DNA of 64,000 bases. It comes from Cervus elaphus (taxonomy: Eukaryota > Chordata > Mammalia > Artiodactyla > Cervidae). A program made the position numbers and the translations under genes. Shown here piece after piece: positions 24,851 to 35,139 of the stretch; position 1 is the stretch's first letter; each line of letters starts with the position of its first letter. The notes under the pieces were generated by a model that worked only from the letters and a program-made list of their open reading frames with translations, was not told the DNA's origin and made no database searches. The stretch covers positions 14,320,501-14,384,500 of the forward strand of contig NC_057818.1 in the NCBI RefSeq assembly GCF_910594005.1, in the 5' to 3' direction.

Positions 24851-25321
24851 AAAAGCAGAGACCTTGCTTTACCAACAAAGGTCTGTCTAGTCAAAGCTAT
24901 GGTTTTTCCAGTAGTCATGTATGGATGTGAGAGTTGAACCATAAAAAAACTGAATGCCAAAGAATTGATGCTTTTGAACTGTGATGTTGGAGAAGACTCT
25001 TGAGACAGCAAGGAGATCAAACCAGTCAATTCTAAAGGAAATCAGTCCAGAAAATTCTTTGGAAGGACTGATGCTGAAGCTCCAATACTTTGGCCACCTG
25101 ATGTGAAGAACTGACTCATTGGAAAAGACCCTGATGCTAAGAAAGATTGAAGGCAGGAGGAGAAGGGGATGACAGAGAATGAGATGCTTGGATGGCATCA
25201 CTGACTCCATAGACATGAGTTTGAACAAGCTCCAGGAGTTGGTGATGGACAGGGAAACCTGGTGTGCTGTAATCCATGGGGTCGCAAAGAGTCAGACACA
25301 ACTGAGCAACTGAACTGAACT
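24851..25321 (+). mobile_element. BovB LINE, 5'-truncated 3' end
   Basis: It begins in 'aaaagcagagac' of ORF2 and runs to the BovB 3' terminus ('gtcgcaaagagtcagacac', 'caactgaactgaact'). It is flanked by TAAATACCCCTCATATTA (24833-24850) and TAAATACCCCTCACATTA (25322-25339), an 18-bp TSD with one mismatch. Confidence 0.93.
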
Positions 25322-25379
25322 TAAATACCCCTCACATTATCCTATTGTCTAGAAGTTATTTTTCATACATGTACCTTCT

Positions 25380-25880
25380 TTGTAAACATTCAGGATATAG
25401 ACACAGGATGGCTTTCCATTTATTTAGGTCTTTAATATATTCTGGCTTCCCTAGTAGCTCAGACGGTAAAGCATCTACACAGAATGAGGGAGACCTGGGT
25501 TTGTATCCCTGGGTCGGGAAGATTCCCTGGAGAAGGAAATGGCAACCCACTCCAGTACCCTTGCCTGGAAAATCCCATGGACAGAGGAGCCTGGTAGGCT
25601 ATAGTCCATGGGGTCGCAAAGAGTTGGACACAACTGAGTGACTTCACTTAATATATTCCAATAATGTTCTTTAGTTTTCATTATATAAGTTTTGTACTTC
25701 CTTATTCCTAAGTATTTTATTCTTTATGCTATTGTCAGTGGAACTGCTCTCCTAATTTCACTTTCAAATTTTTCATTGTTGGTATATAAACACACAACTG
25801 ATTTCTGTAGACTGATCTTACATTCTGCAAACCTGCTGAACTGTTCTATTACGACAGCTGAATTCAAGATCAAAGGAGCC
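25380..25880 (-). mobile_element. L1 ORF2 fragment split by a SINE
   Basis: Antisense L1 ORF2 reverse-transcriptase region: 'ggctttccatttatttaggtc', 'ttgtacttccttattcctaa', 'gtattttattctttatgcta' and 'cacaactgatttctgtag' occur in the usual antisense order. A Bov-tA (25443-25647) is inserted within it. Confidence 0.82.
25443..25647 (+). mobile_element. Bov-tA SINE nested in L1
   Basis: tRNA-Glu-like head ('ggcttccctagtagctcaga', 'gacctgggtttgtatccctg') followed by the BovB-derived body ('gtcgcaaagagttggacaca'). An exact 11-bp TSD, TTAATATATTC, lies at 25432-25442 and 25648-25658, and the L1 sequence resumes after it. Confidence 0.95.
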
Positions 25881-26019
25881 TAAGTTTCTCAAGGTGGAAA
25901 ATGCCTGCTAAACCCATAATCAAGTGTTTGCATGAGCAAGAAAGAGACTCCTATTGTGTTAGGCACTGAGATTGGGGTTTATGTGGAAAGCAGCTGCCAT
26001 CACCTTAACCAATACAACA

Positions 26020-26275
26020 CTCAATTTAAATACCACTTCCTTTCTTGATCACGCCCTCCTAAATTAGGAATCTTCCCTTGATTCTCTCTCTTATTTGTTT
26101 CCATCTTATGAGGCTTGTTAAAAACTGTAATTCTTTAACTATTTGTATCATTGATATAATGTCTTTCTTCTCCTAAAGACAGAGACAGTAATGACCTCAT
26201 GCATCACTCCACTGCCTGCTCAAGGCAGCAAAGAACACACCAGGCAGGCGCTCAGCACGTACTTATGAGCACATG
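26020..26275 (+). mobile_element. L2 LINE 3' end
   Basis: 'ataccacttcctttcttgatca', 'tctttcttctcctaaagaca' and a terminal 'caggcaggcgctcagcacgta' follow the order of an L2 3' end; diverged. Confidence 0.6.
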
Positions 26276-26317
26276 AGCACAGATTCTTCCCTTTCTGTCT
26301 GCCCTTTGCTGCCAAGC

Positions 26318-26530
26318 TCTGAGCACTTACTTCGTGCCTGGCACTGGCTGAGGCCAACATGTGCACTGAATCTCATGGAGCCTTCCCACCAGCCTTCTGA
26401 GAGGAATACAGAGGGCTCCCATTCCACAGTGCAGGAGAGGCAACATCAGGGAAGTGAGGTCACCTCCCCACTGGCACTGAGCTGACAAGTGACAAAACCA
26501 GGATTTGAACCCAAGTTTGAACACACTCTT
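26318..26530 (-). mobile_element. MIR SINE
   Basis: Antisense MIR: 'tgagcacttacttcgtgcctg', 'aatctcatggagccttccca', 'ggatttgaacccaa' in order. Confidence 0.75.
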
Positions 26531-26599
26531 CTACAAGGTGTCTACTCAGTCTTTCTGCAAATTAGACTTCCTGACCATTTTTACAAGATCTAGTTCTGA

Positions 26600-28750
26600 A
26601 TCATACACCATGACCAAGTGGGCTTTATCCCCGGAATGCAAGGATTCTTTAATATCTGCAAATCAATCAATGTAATACACCACATTAACAAATTGAAAGA
26701 TAAAAACCATATGATTATCTCAATAGATGCAGAGAAAGCCTTTGACAAAATTCAACACTCATTTATGATTAAAACTCTCCAAAAAGCAGGAATAGAAGGA
26801 ACATACCTCAACATAATAAAAGCTATATATGACAAACCCACAGCAAGCATCACCCTCAATGGTGAAAAATTGAAAGCATTTCCCCTGAAATCGGGAACAA
26901 GACAAGGGTGCCCACTCTCACCACTACTATTCAACATAGTGTTGGAAGTTTTGGCCACAGCAATCAGAGCAGAAAAAGAAGTAAAAGGAATCCAGATAGG
27001 AAAAGAAGAAGTGAAACTCTCACTGTTTGCAGATGACATGATCCTCTACATAGAAAACCCTAAAGACTCTACCAGAAAATTACTAGAGCTAATCAATGAA
27101 TATAGTAAAGTTGCAGGATATAAAATTAACACACAGAAATCCCTTGCATTCCTATATACTAACAATGAAAAAACAGAAAGAGAAATTAAGGAAACAATAC
27201 CATTCACCATTGCAATAAAAAGAATAAAATACTTAGGAGTATATCTACCTAAAGAAACAAAAGACCTATACATAGAAAACTATAAAACACTGATGAAAGA
27301 AATCAAAGAGGACACAAACAGATGGAGAAACATACCGTGTTCATGGATTGGAAGAATCAATATTGTCAAAATGGCTATTCTACCCAAAGCAATCTATAGA
27401 TTCAATGCAATCCCTATCAAGCTACCAACGGTTTTTTTCACAGAACTAGACCAAAGAATTTCACAGTTTGTATGGAAATACAAAAAACCTCGAATAGCCA
27501 AAGTAATCTTGAGAAAGAAGAATGGAACTGGAGGAATCAACCTGTCTGACTTCAGACTCTACTACAAAGCCACAGTCATCAAGACAGTATGGTACTGGCA
27601 CAAAGACAGAAATATAGATCAATGGAACAGAATAGAAAGCCCAGAAATAAATCCACGAACCTATGGACACCTTATCTTTGACAAAGGAGGCAAGAATATA
27701 CAATGGAAAAAAGACAACCTCTTTAACAAGTGGTGCTGGGAAAACTGGTCAACCACTTGTAAAAGAATGAAACTAGAACACTTTCTAACACCATACACAA
27801 AAATAAACTCAAAATGGATTAAAGATCTAAATGTAAGACCAGAAACTATAAAACTCCTAGAGGAGAACATAGGCAAAACACTCTCCGACATAAATCACAG
27901 CAAGATCCTCTATGACCCACCTCCAAGAATATTGGAAATAAAAGCAAAACTAAACAAATGGGACCTAATGAAACTTAAAAGCTTTTGCACTACAAAGGAA
28001 ACTATAAGCAAGGTGAAAAGACAGCCCTCAGATTGGGAGAAAATAATAGCAAATGAAGAAACAGACAAAGGATTAATCTCAAAAATATACAAGCAACTCC
28101 TGCAGCTCAATTCCAGAAAAATAAATGACCCAATCAAAAAATGGACCAAAGAACTAAACAGACATTTCTCCAAAGAAGACATACAGATGGCTAACAAACA
28201 CATGAAAAGATGCTCAACATCACTCATTATTAGAGAAATGCAAATCAAAACCACAATGAGGTACCATTACACGCCAGTCAGGATGGCTGCTATCCAAAAG
28301 TCTACAAGCAATAAATGCTGGAGAGGGTGTGGAGAAAAGGGAACCCTCTTACACTGTTGGTGGGAATGCAAACTAGTACAGCCGCTATGGAAAACAGTGT
28401 GGAGACTTCTTAAAAAACTGGAAATAGAACTGCCATATGACCCAGCAATCCCACTTCTGGGCATACACACTGAGGAAACCAGATCTGAAAGAGACACGTG
28501 CACCCCAATGTTCATTGCAGCACTGTTTATTATAGCCAGGACATGGAAGCAACCTAGATGCCCATCAGCAGATGAATGGATAAGGAAGCTGTGGTACATA
28601 TACACCATGGAATATTACTCAGCCGTTAAAAAGAATTCATTTGAATCAGTCCTAATGAGATGGATGAAACTGGAGCCCCTTATACAGAGTGAAGTAAGCC
28701 AGAAAGATAAAGAACATTACAGCATACTTACACATACATATGGAATTTAG
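26600..28750 (+). pseudogene. L1 ORF2 C-terminal half, uninterrupted frame
   Basis: The frame is open from the first base after the TSD (IIHHDQVGFIPGMQ) to a TAG at 28748-28750, about 717 codons with no frameshift or stop. It lacks the N-terminal endonuclease and the start of the reverse transcriptase, and has no native start codon (the first likely initiator is a GTG at 26618), so it is a truncated pseudogene. Numbering from 26618: RT motif A SIDAEKAFDKIQ near residues 40-50, motif B GTRQGCPLSPLLFN near 92-106, catalytic FADD at 137-140, then KYLGVYLP. Near residues 566-583 the C-terminal cysteine motif C-X3-C-X7-H-X4-C is visible (CWRGC...HCWWEC). In the intact family this protein nicks target DNA and reverse-transcribes its own RNA at the nick. 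Confidence 0.95.
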
Positions 28751-29100
28751 AAAGATGGTAATGATAACCTTATATGCAAAACAGAAAAAGAGACACAGAT
28801 GTACAGAACAGACTTTTGAACTCTGTGGGAGAAGGTGAGGGTGGGATATTTCAAAAGAACAGCATGTATACTATCTATGGTGAAACAGATCACCAGCCCA
28901 GGTGGGATGCATGAGACAAGTGCTCGGGCCTGGTGCACTGGGAAGACCCAGAGGAATTGGGTGGAGAGGGAGGTGGGAGGGGGGATCGGGATGGGGAATA
29001 CGTGTAAATCTATGGCTGATTCATATCAATGTATGACAAAACCCACTGCAATGTTGTGAAGTAATTAGCCTCCAACTAATAAAAAAAAAAAAAAAAAAAA
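26600..29100 (+). mobile_element. Young 5'-truncated L1 LINE with poly(A) and TSD
   Basis: A ~2.5-kb L1 comprises the C-terminal part of ORF2 (to 28750), a ~330-bp ruminant-type 3' UTR (G-rich stretch around 28965-29000, AATAAA at the 3' end) and a 20-plus A tail. A 15-bp direct repeat, AAGATCTAGTTCTGA, lies at 26585-26599 and 29100-29114; its first base overlaps the poly(A). The intact coding frame, long tail and perfect TSD point to a fairly recent insertion. Confidence 0.96.
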
Positions 29101-29299
29101 AGATCTAGTTCTGAGGGCGGCCCTTAGCTCTTCCAGATCCTTCCAGGCAAAGTGTGGATCTGAGGGTTCGGGGGTCCCCGTGGCCACTGAGACCCCACCA
29201 GGCACCACCTGGTGAGAAACACTGTGGCTGGGGTGTAGAAGGGGCGCCTGAGAGTTCTGGGGGAGTGTGCTCCCTTTGTCTTCCTCCCTTTGGTTTAGC

Positions 29300-29395
29300 T
29301 CACACAGGAGGAGACTGAGGCAAGGATGGTCTAAATGATACAGCCAAGCTGACAGGGCTAATAGGCAGCAGAGCTTGGACCGGAACCTGGCCTGA
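29300..29395 (-). mobile_element. MIR SINE remnant
   Basis: 'aggaggagactgaggcaagg', 'acagccaagctgacagggct' and 'cagagcttggaccggaacctg' follow antisense MIR order. Confidence 0.5.
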
Positions 29396-29519
29396 CCTGA
29401 CTTTCCTGCCCTCTGCCCATGGTCCAGCATGAACAGGCTGGCTGTGACACATCCCTTGGAGACAGAGGAACAACTCCACCCAGAACGTCCTCGGGGTTTA
29501 CTGGCTGCCAATCTGGAAA

Positions 29520-29658
29520 GATCCCCTGGAGAAGGGAATGGCAATCCACTCCAGTATTCTTGCCTGGAGAATCCTATGGACAGAGAAGCCTGATGGGCTA
29601 CAGTCCGTGGGGTCGCAAAGGAGTCAGACACGACTGAGTGACTAACACACACACACAG
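29520..29658 (+). mobile_element. Bov-tA/BovA SINE, 5'-truncated
   Basis: It starts in the body ('gatcccctggagaagggaat') and ends 'gacacgactgagtgactaac' plus a short AC run. The direct repeat TCTGGAAA at 29512-29519 and 29659-29666 fits an 8-bp TSD. Confidence 0.9.
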
Positions 29659-29674
29659 TCTGGAAAAGTGCCTC

Positions 29675-29699
29675 TATATATATGCACATATATATATAA
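29675..29699. repeat. Imperfect (TA)n microsatellite
   Basis: TA-rich run interrupted once by GCACA. Confidence 0.75.
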
Positions 29700-30599
29700 A
29701 CTTTTGCACAAGAGCAGAATATAAAACATCCATATATAAATAACTCCCTCTCTCCTCTCAGTCTCTAATGCCACATTCAACCTGATTTATGGAAGCATTT
29801 CCTTGCAACAGGATATGCTGGAAAGTTTGAGCCCGGCTCAAGAAAGAGCAGGGTATGTTAATTTCAAGGCAAATTAATTAAAATGCAATCCAAGCTCTTT
29901 GGAAATAACACAGAAACAGTATTCAATGTTCGGTGTCCCTCCAGACAGAAACATGGCCTCCTGCCTTTGGCCAGTATGGAGGCAACCTTATTATGCCTCA
30001 TTTTCATCTTAAGACTTTCAATTTCATTATTCAAGGCGCTAAGCTTTGGGTATCACCTAGCACTTTTCTCATTAGTATTCTAATCTTCTCATCTTTTCAA
30101 TAAATATTAAATATAGAAACTGCTGAGTCAGTTGGTGTTTCATTCAGAGCCCCAGCAAGAATCAGATGGTACATTAAAAGCAGGTAATTTGAGAATAGTC
30201 TAACAAAGGGACTGCCAAGATGTAGGCGGAATTTAGGAAACCAACAAGGGGTAGTACAGAAGCCCCAGGTAGTAAGAGCAAGGGTGGTACTACTGCAGGG
30301 TTGCAGAGGGAAGGGCAGGGGGCAGGTACCAGAAGCAACAGAGTGGGGGCCCCTGACCAGAGCCCTGGCCTCGGTGCTTGGCAGGAAGAAAGCTGAAGGG
30401 ACACACACTCCCTATCTCCTCCCTGCCCATAGTCCCAGCTAGGCCTCCCACTGGCCAAACCCAAGCAAGAGATGGACAGTAAGGAAGCCATTAGTGCAGC
30501 CCAGGCACATCAGGCTCCCAAGGCCCAGACCAGGGTGGGAAGGCAGAGACGGGGTCCCCAGGGCAAGTGGGAGACACCCAATACAGGGGGCTCGTCTTT
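29700..30599. other. Non-genic stretch, possible old repeat at 30120-30560
   Basis: 'aatttgagaatagtctaaca', 'agggactgccaagatgtagg', 'cggaatttaggaaaccaaca' and later 'cctcccactggccaaaccc' resemble a common ancient mammalian repeat that I cannot name. No exon seen. Confidence 0.4.
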
Positions 30600-30720
30600 G
30601 TCTCTGACCAGACGTAGGCCCTTAACTTGGGGCTTAACCTCTCTGTGCCTCAGTCTCCTCCTCTCGTAAATGGAGATGAGAGCGGTCCTGGCACTAGTAA
30701 CTCTGCTGCAAGGACTCACA
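30600..30720 (+). mobile_element. MIR SINE remnant
   Basis: 'taacctctctgtgcctcagtc' followed by 'gtaaatggagatgagag' matches the MIR core in sense orientation. Confidence 0.6.
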
Positions 30721-31019
30721 GCGAGCCCTCAGCCAATCATGGCTGCTGTCAACACCTGTCCTGGCCACTTGCAGGATCTCATGGGCTGGAGGAGGGTGAG
30801 ACTTGGCTACCGAAGTGGAGTTCACGTCTCAGTCCCTACCACCCAGCCATGCTCACCCAAACACACCTGGAGATCTCATATTCTGTGGGGATAATAATAA
30901 CAAGAACATCCATAACAAAACTATCTAAGAGGATCACTGCAAGAATTAAACAGCATGTGGACCAAGGTAAATATGACTGACTGAAAAAAAAATAGGCCCA
31001 AGTTTCTGCAGCCTCAGGA

Positions 31020-32226
31020 ACGAGATGTGCTCACCCATCATAAAGTGAAGTCTATTTCCCTGCCCCTTAAATCTGGGCTGCTTTGTGACTTGCTTTGGCC
31101 AATAGTACTAACACGGTTGCACAACAATTTGGAATCCAAGGGGAGTCTGGTCCTCTCCCCCTCTCTCTAGAACCCTGCATGGACCTGTGGGCAAGCCCAG
31201 CCAGCTTCTGAAAGACAGGAGGCCACACAGGCAATGATGAGCCACCCCACTAAGCAGTCCCCGACCCAGGTCAGCTAGCCCAGCGCTGGCCCAGCCAACA
31301 ACCACACAAACCTAAATGAGCTCCTCCAGGACCCAAACAACCTCCCCACTGAGCCCAGCCCCAATTCTACATAGAATCTTGAGTTAAACAACTGGTGGGA
31401 TTTTAAGCTGCTGTGTTTCAGGATCATCTGTGATGCAGTAAGAGCTAACTTACACTTACTCTAAGTGAAAAAGTTGGCTTAAAACTCAACACTCAGAAAA
31501 CTAAGATCACAGCATCCGGTCCCATCACTTCATGGCAAATAGATGGGGAAACAATAGGAACAGTGACAGACTTTGTCTTTTTGGGCTCCAAAATCACTAC
31601 AGATGGTGACTGCAGCCATGAAATTAAAAGACACTTGCTCCTTGGAAGAAAAGTTATGACCAACGTAGACAGCATGTTAAAAAGCAGAGACACTACTTTT
31701 ACCAACAAAGGTTTGTCTAGTCAAAGCAATGGTTTTTCCAGTAGCCATGTATGGATGTGAGAGTTGAACTGTAAAGAAAGCTGTGTCGAAGAATTGATGC
31801 TTTTGAACTGTGGTGTTGGAGAAGACTCTTGAGAGTCCCTTGAACTGCAAAGAGATCCAACCAGTCCATCCTAAAGGAAATCAGTCCTGAACATTCATTG
31901 GAAGGACTGATGCTGAAGCTGAAACTCCAATACTTTGGCCACCTGATGTGACGAACTGACTCATTCCCTGATGCTGGGAAAAATTGAAGGTGGGAGGAAA
32001 AGGGGACGACAGAGGATGAGATGGTTGGACGGCATCACCGACACGATGAAATGAATTTGAGTAGGCTTCGGGAGTTGGTGATGGACAGGGAAGCCTGGCA
32101 TGCTACAGCCCGCCATCTTCTCTTTCCTACAAATCTGAAGAAACCACCATGATCATATAGGGTTTGCAGAATGTGGACCCATGCGAGTGACTGAACTGAA
32201 CTGAAGAGCTAACTGATACAGTAACA
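31020..32226 (+). mobile_element. MLT1-type LTR remnant, split by BovB
   Basis: 31020-31450 contains 'gtgaagtctatttccctgccc', 'gtgacttgctttggccaatag' and a terminal 'gattttaagctgctgtg' block. The last bases ('agctaactgatacagt') reappear after the BovB at 32205-32226. This fits a solo LTR of the ERVL-MaLR group interrupted near its 3' end. No internal retroviral genes are present. The group name is from memory. Confidence 0.68.
31451..32203 (+). mobile_element. BovB LINE, 5'-truncated 3' end
   Basis: It starts near 'agtgaaaaagttggc' and runs to 'gtgactgaactgaactga'. Exact 11-bp TSD AAGAGCTAACT at 31440-31450 and 32204-32214. About 70 nt (roughly 32112-32183) do not match the usual BovB 3' end, where 'ggtcgcaaagagtcggac' text is expected. 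The coding remnant has stops and a frame change. Confidence 0.92.
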
Positions 32227-32309
32227 ATTCAGTAATTGGTAAGAGTCATTATCACTGCTGTCATTTTAGTAGAAGTAATAATCTGACTAACAGTGTTAAT
32301 CAGCCCCTC

Positions 32310-32500
32310 CCCACACGTATTTGCACAGCCCTCACAGCCATGAACTTTCCATGTATTGTTATTCAATCCTAACAAGGAGTATACTAGATCATGCTGTGGT
32401 CTCCCTTTCACAGCTGAGGAAACAGCTCTGGCAAGGGGACTACAGTCTCACCTGGAAAAAGGAGAGCCAGACCTGGGGTCAGAGCCTAGGGCTGTCCCCT
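32310..32500 (-). mobile_element. MIR SINE remnant
   Basis: 'ttcaatcctaacaaggagta', 'cctttcacagctgaggaaac' and 'agagccagacctggggtcag' follow antisense MIR order. Confidence 0.55.
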
Positions 32501-33199
32501 GTCACTGCCAAGCCTCCTGAGATGGCCACCGCACATTGCCTGGATCACAGTGCCTGGATTTTCCCTAGGGAACGGCATTATCTGAACACTTTAAATTTTA
32601 ATAACTCAGTTATTACAGGGTGGATAGTGACAGAATATCAGCACAGTGCTCCTCTTACTTTGGTCCAACTATTCAAGTCAAACTCTGCATTGGCCTGGGC
32701 CCTTCCAGTGACAGAGGCTCAATAATGTCCTCAAGACTCTGCCCTGGTGACACCCCCAGTAACTCCAACAACAATGCTATAGCCAGCTCTGACTCAGGAC
32801 CCTGGGTCACTTACCACCCCTGAGTAGTCCTGTGTGTTCAGAGGGTGAACAGCAATCATCAATAGGTCTTAAGAAAGTGTTCCAGCCTGGATCTGGAAGG
32901 GTGAGGCCAGCCCAATCCAGCTACAAGGGAGGACACTGGGGAAGAGGCTCTCCCCTGGGAAGACCAGGATGCCTTTACCGAACAAGAAGAAATGCCAGTG
33001 GGGCCCAAATGAGAGACCAAGATAATCCAGCTCTGAGCTTTGGACTTGCCCCAGTCCCAGGAGGGTCCTGAAACCCCCAGAAGAGGAATGAGCATTCACT
33101 CTGACCACATTTCATTCTGATCTCTTCCACAAGATCTGGTTTCTAGTTTCACTTAAGTAAGAGAGTCTTTTGCCATATTTTGGCACCTTCTTACCACAC
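32501..33199. other. Non-genic stretch, nothing recognised
   Basis: No repeat or exon could be assigned. Confidence 0.4.
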
Positions 33200-33345
33200 C
33201 ATCCTAAAACAGCTGCAGGTCCTTCAGGAAGTCACATAGCTACTTTGAGTTCAGTTTTCTTATCCATAAACTGAAGATATTAATGTTGATACTCAAGAAA
33301 GACCATAAATATAAAATGTCCTAGACAAATATCTTGGCTAAATTT
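33200..33345 (+). mobile_element. MIR SINE remnant
   Basis: 'aagtcacatagctactttgag' and 'ttttcttatccataaactg' resemble the MIR core in sense orientation. Confidence 0.45.
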
Positions 33346-33426
33346 TTCATTTCTCTTTTACTGATTTTTTTTATATAGCATTCCACAAAATGGACTGAAA
33401 AGAGGACATTATTTAGGCTTATATTA

Positions 33427-35129
33427 GTTCAGTTCAGTCACTCAGTCGTGTCTGACTCTTTGCAACCCCACGGACTGCAGCACGCCAGGCCTCCTTGTCC
33501 ATCACCAACTCCCAGAGTTCATTCAAACTCATGTCCATTGAGTCGGTGATGTCATCCAACCATCTCATCCTCTGTCGTCCCCTTCTCCTCCTGCCTTCAA
33601 TCTTTCCCAGAATCACGGTCTTTTCCAGTGAGTTAGTTCTTCGCATCAGGTGGCCAAAGTATTGGAGTTTCAGCTTCAACATCAGTCCTTCCAATGAACA
33701 TTCAGGACTGATTTCCTTTAGGATGGACTGGTTGGATCTCCTTGCTGTCCAAGAAACTCTCAAGAGTCTTCTCCAACACCACAGTTCAAAAGCATCAATT
33801 CTTCGACGTTCAGCTTTCTTTATAGTCCAACTCTCACATCCATACATGACTACTGGAAAAACCATAGCCTTGACTAAACGGACATTTGTTGGTAAAGTAA
33901 TGTCTCTGCTTTTTAACATGCTGTCTAGGTTGGTCATAACTTTTCTCCCAAGGAGGAAGTGTCTTTTTATTTCATGGCTGCAGTCACCATCTGCAGTGAT
34001 TTTGGAGCCCAAGAAAATAAAGTCTGACACTGTTTCCACTGTTTGTCCATCTATTTACCATGAAGTGATGGGACCGGATGCCACGATCTTAAGTTTTCTG
34101 AATGTTGAGCTTTAAGCCAACTTTTCACTCTCCTCTTTCACTTTCATCAAGAGGCTCCTAAGTTTTTCTTCACTTTCTGCCGTAAGGGTGGTGTCATCTG
34201 CATATCTGAGGTTATTGATATTTCTCCCAGTAATCTTGATTCCAGCTTGTGCTTCATCCAGCCCAGCATTTCTCATGATGTATTCTGCATATAAGTTAAA
34301 TAAGCAGGGTGACAATATACAGCCTTGAAGTACTCCTTTTCCTATTTGGAACCAGTCTATTGTTCCATGTCCAGTTCTAACTGTTGCTTCCTGACCTGCA
34401 TACAGATTTCTCAAGAGGCAGGTCATGGTGGTCTGGTATTCCCATCTCTTTCAGAATTTTCCACAGTTTATTGTAATCCACACAGTCAAAGGCTTTGGCA
34501 TAGTCAATAAAGCAGAAATAGATGTTTTTCTGGAACTCTCTTGCTTTTTCAATGATCCAGCGGATGTTGGCAATTTGATCTCTGGTTCCTCTGCCTTTTC
34601 TAAAACCAGCCTGAACATCTGGAAGTTCATGGTTCACAAATTGCTGAAGCCTGGCTTGGAGAATTTTAAGCATTACTTTACTAGCATGTGAGATGAGTGC
34701 ACTTGTGCGGTAGTTTGAGCATTCTTTGGCATTGCCTTTCTTGGGGACTGGAATGAAAATTGACCTTTTCCAGTCCTGTGGCCACTGCTGAGTTTTCCAA
34801 ATTTGTTGGCATATTGAGTGCAGCACTTTCACAGCGTCATCTTTTAGGATTTGAAATAGTTCAACTGGTACTCCATCACCTCCACTAGCTTTGTTCATAG
34901 TGATGCTTCCTAAGGCCCACTTGACTTCACAATCCAGGATGTCTGGCTCTAGGTGAGTGATCACACCATTGAGATTATCTGGGTCGTGAAGATCTTTTTT
35001 GTACAGTTCTTCTGTGTGTTCTTGCCATCTCTTCTTAATATCTTCTGCTTCTGTTAGGTCCCTACCATTTCTGTCTTTTATTGTGCCCATCTTTGCATGA
35101 AATGTTCCCTTGGTATCTCTAATTTTCTT
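33427..35129 (-). mobile_element. BovB LINE, 5'-truncated, 1.7 kb
   Basis: Complete BovB 3' end on the left ('ttcagttcagtcactcagtc' is the antisense terminus), running to the endonuclease-RT linker at 35129. Exact 10-bp TSD GCTTATATTA at 33417-33426 and 35130-35139. Little diverged from the copy at 54942-56839. Confidence 0.95.
33434..35129 (-). pseudogene. BovB reverse transcriptase remnant, few lesions
   Basis: Long open pieces: 34377-35129 (IRDTKGTFHAKMG, ITHLEPDILDCEVKW, NKASGGDGVPVELF, FIDYAKAFDCVD), 34112-34426 (YAGQEATVRT, IGKGVLQGCILSPCLFNLY, catalytic RYADD) and 33434-34039 (FLGSKITADGDC, ESWTIKKAERRRIDAFELW, GRRRRGRQRMRWLDDI, ending TRLSD). Three lesions separate them: a frameshift near 34426-34432, a frameshift near 34112-34120 in the EESEKVGLK region, and a stop in SW(Q)IDG where CAA reads TAA near 34058. 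The endonuclease domain is missing by truncation. In the family this is the RT that copies BovB RNA, and presumably Bov-tA RNA, into the genome. Confidence 0.9.
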
Positions 35130-35139
35130 GCTTATATTA

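Larger units (their letters stand above)
24509..25374. repeat. Degenerate ~90-bp tandem array, interrupted
   Basis: Related units start with T(A)AGAAnnnnTTTTCATA and continue with a TCAGAT...TTGTAT(T/C)ACT block: unit 1 from 24509, unit 2 (partial) about 24701-24772, unit 3 from 24773, unit 4 start at 25350. Unit 3 is split by a BovB insertion; units 1-2 are expanded by TA, GT and GA microsatellites. I do not recognise the family. Confidence 0.6.

Noticed and set aside
24305..25321. Antisense BovB (24305-24481) and sense BovB (24851-25321) as a second twin-primed insertion
   Set aside because: The two pieces overlap by about 70 bp in element coordinates, are separated by the tandem array, and the sense piece has its own 18-bp TSD. 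They are independent insertions.
24509..25374. CRISPR-like repeat/spacer array
   Set aside because: Units are adjacent and degenerate, with no unique spacers, and the DNA is mammalian nuclear.
26752..28608. Several 75-114-codon frames antisense to the L1 ORF2
   Set aside because: Shadows of the A-rich L1 coding strand.
33495..34115. 206-codon plus-strand frame across the antisense BovB
   Set aside because: Antisense shadow of BovB ORF2; the same kind of frame recurs opposite other BovB copies.
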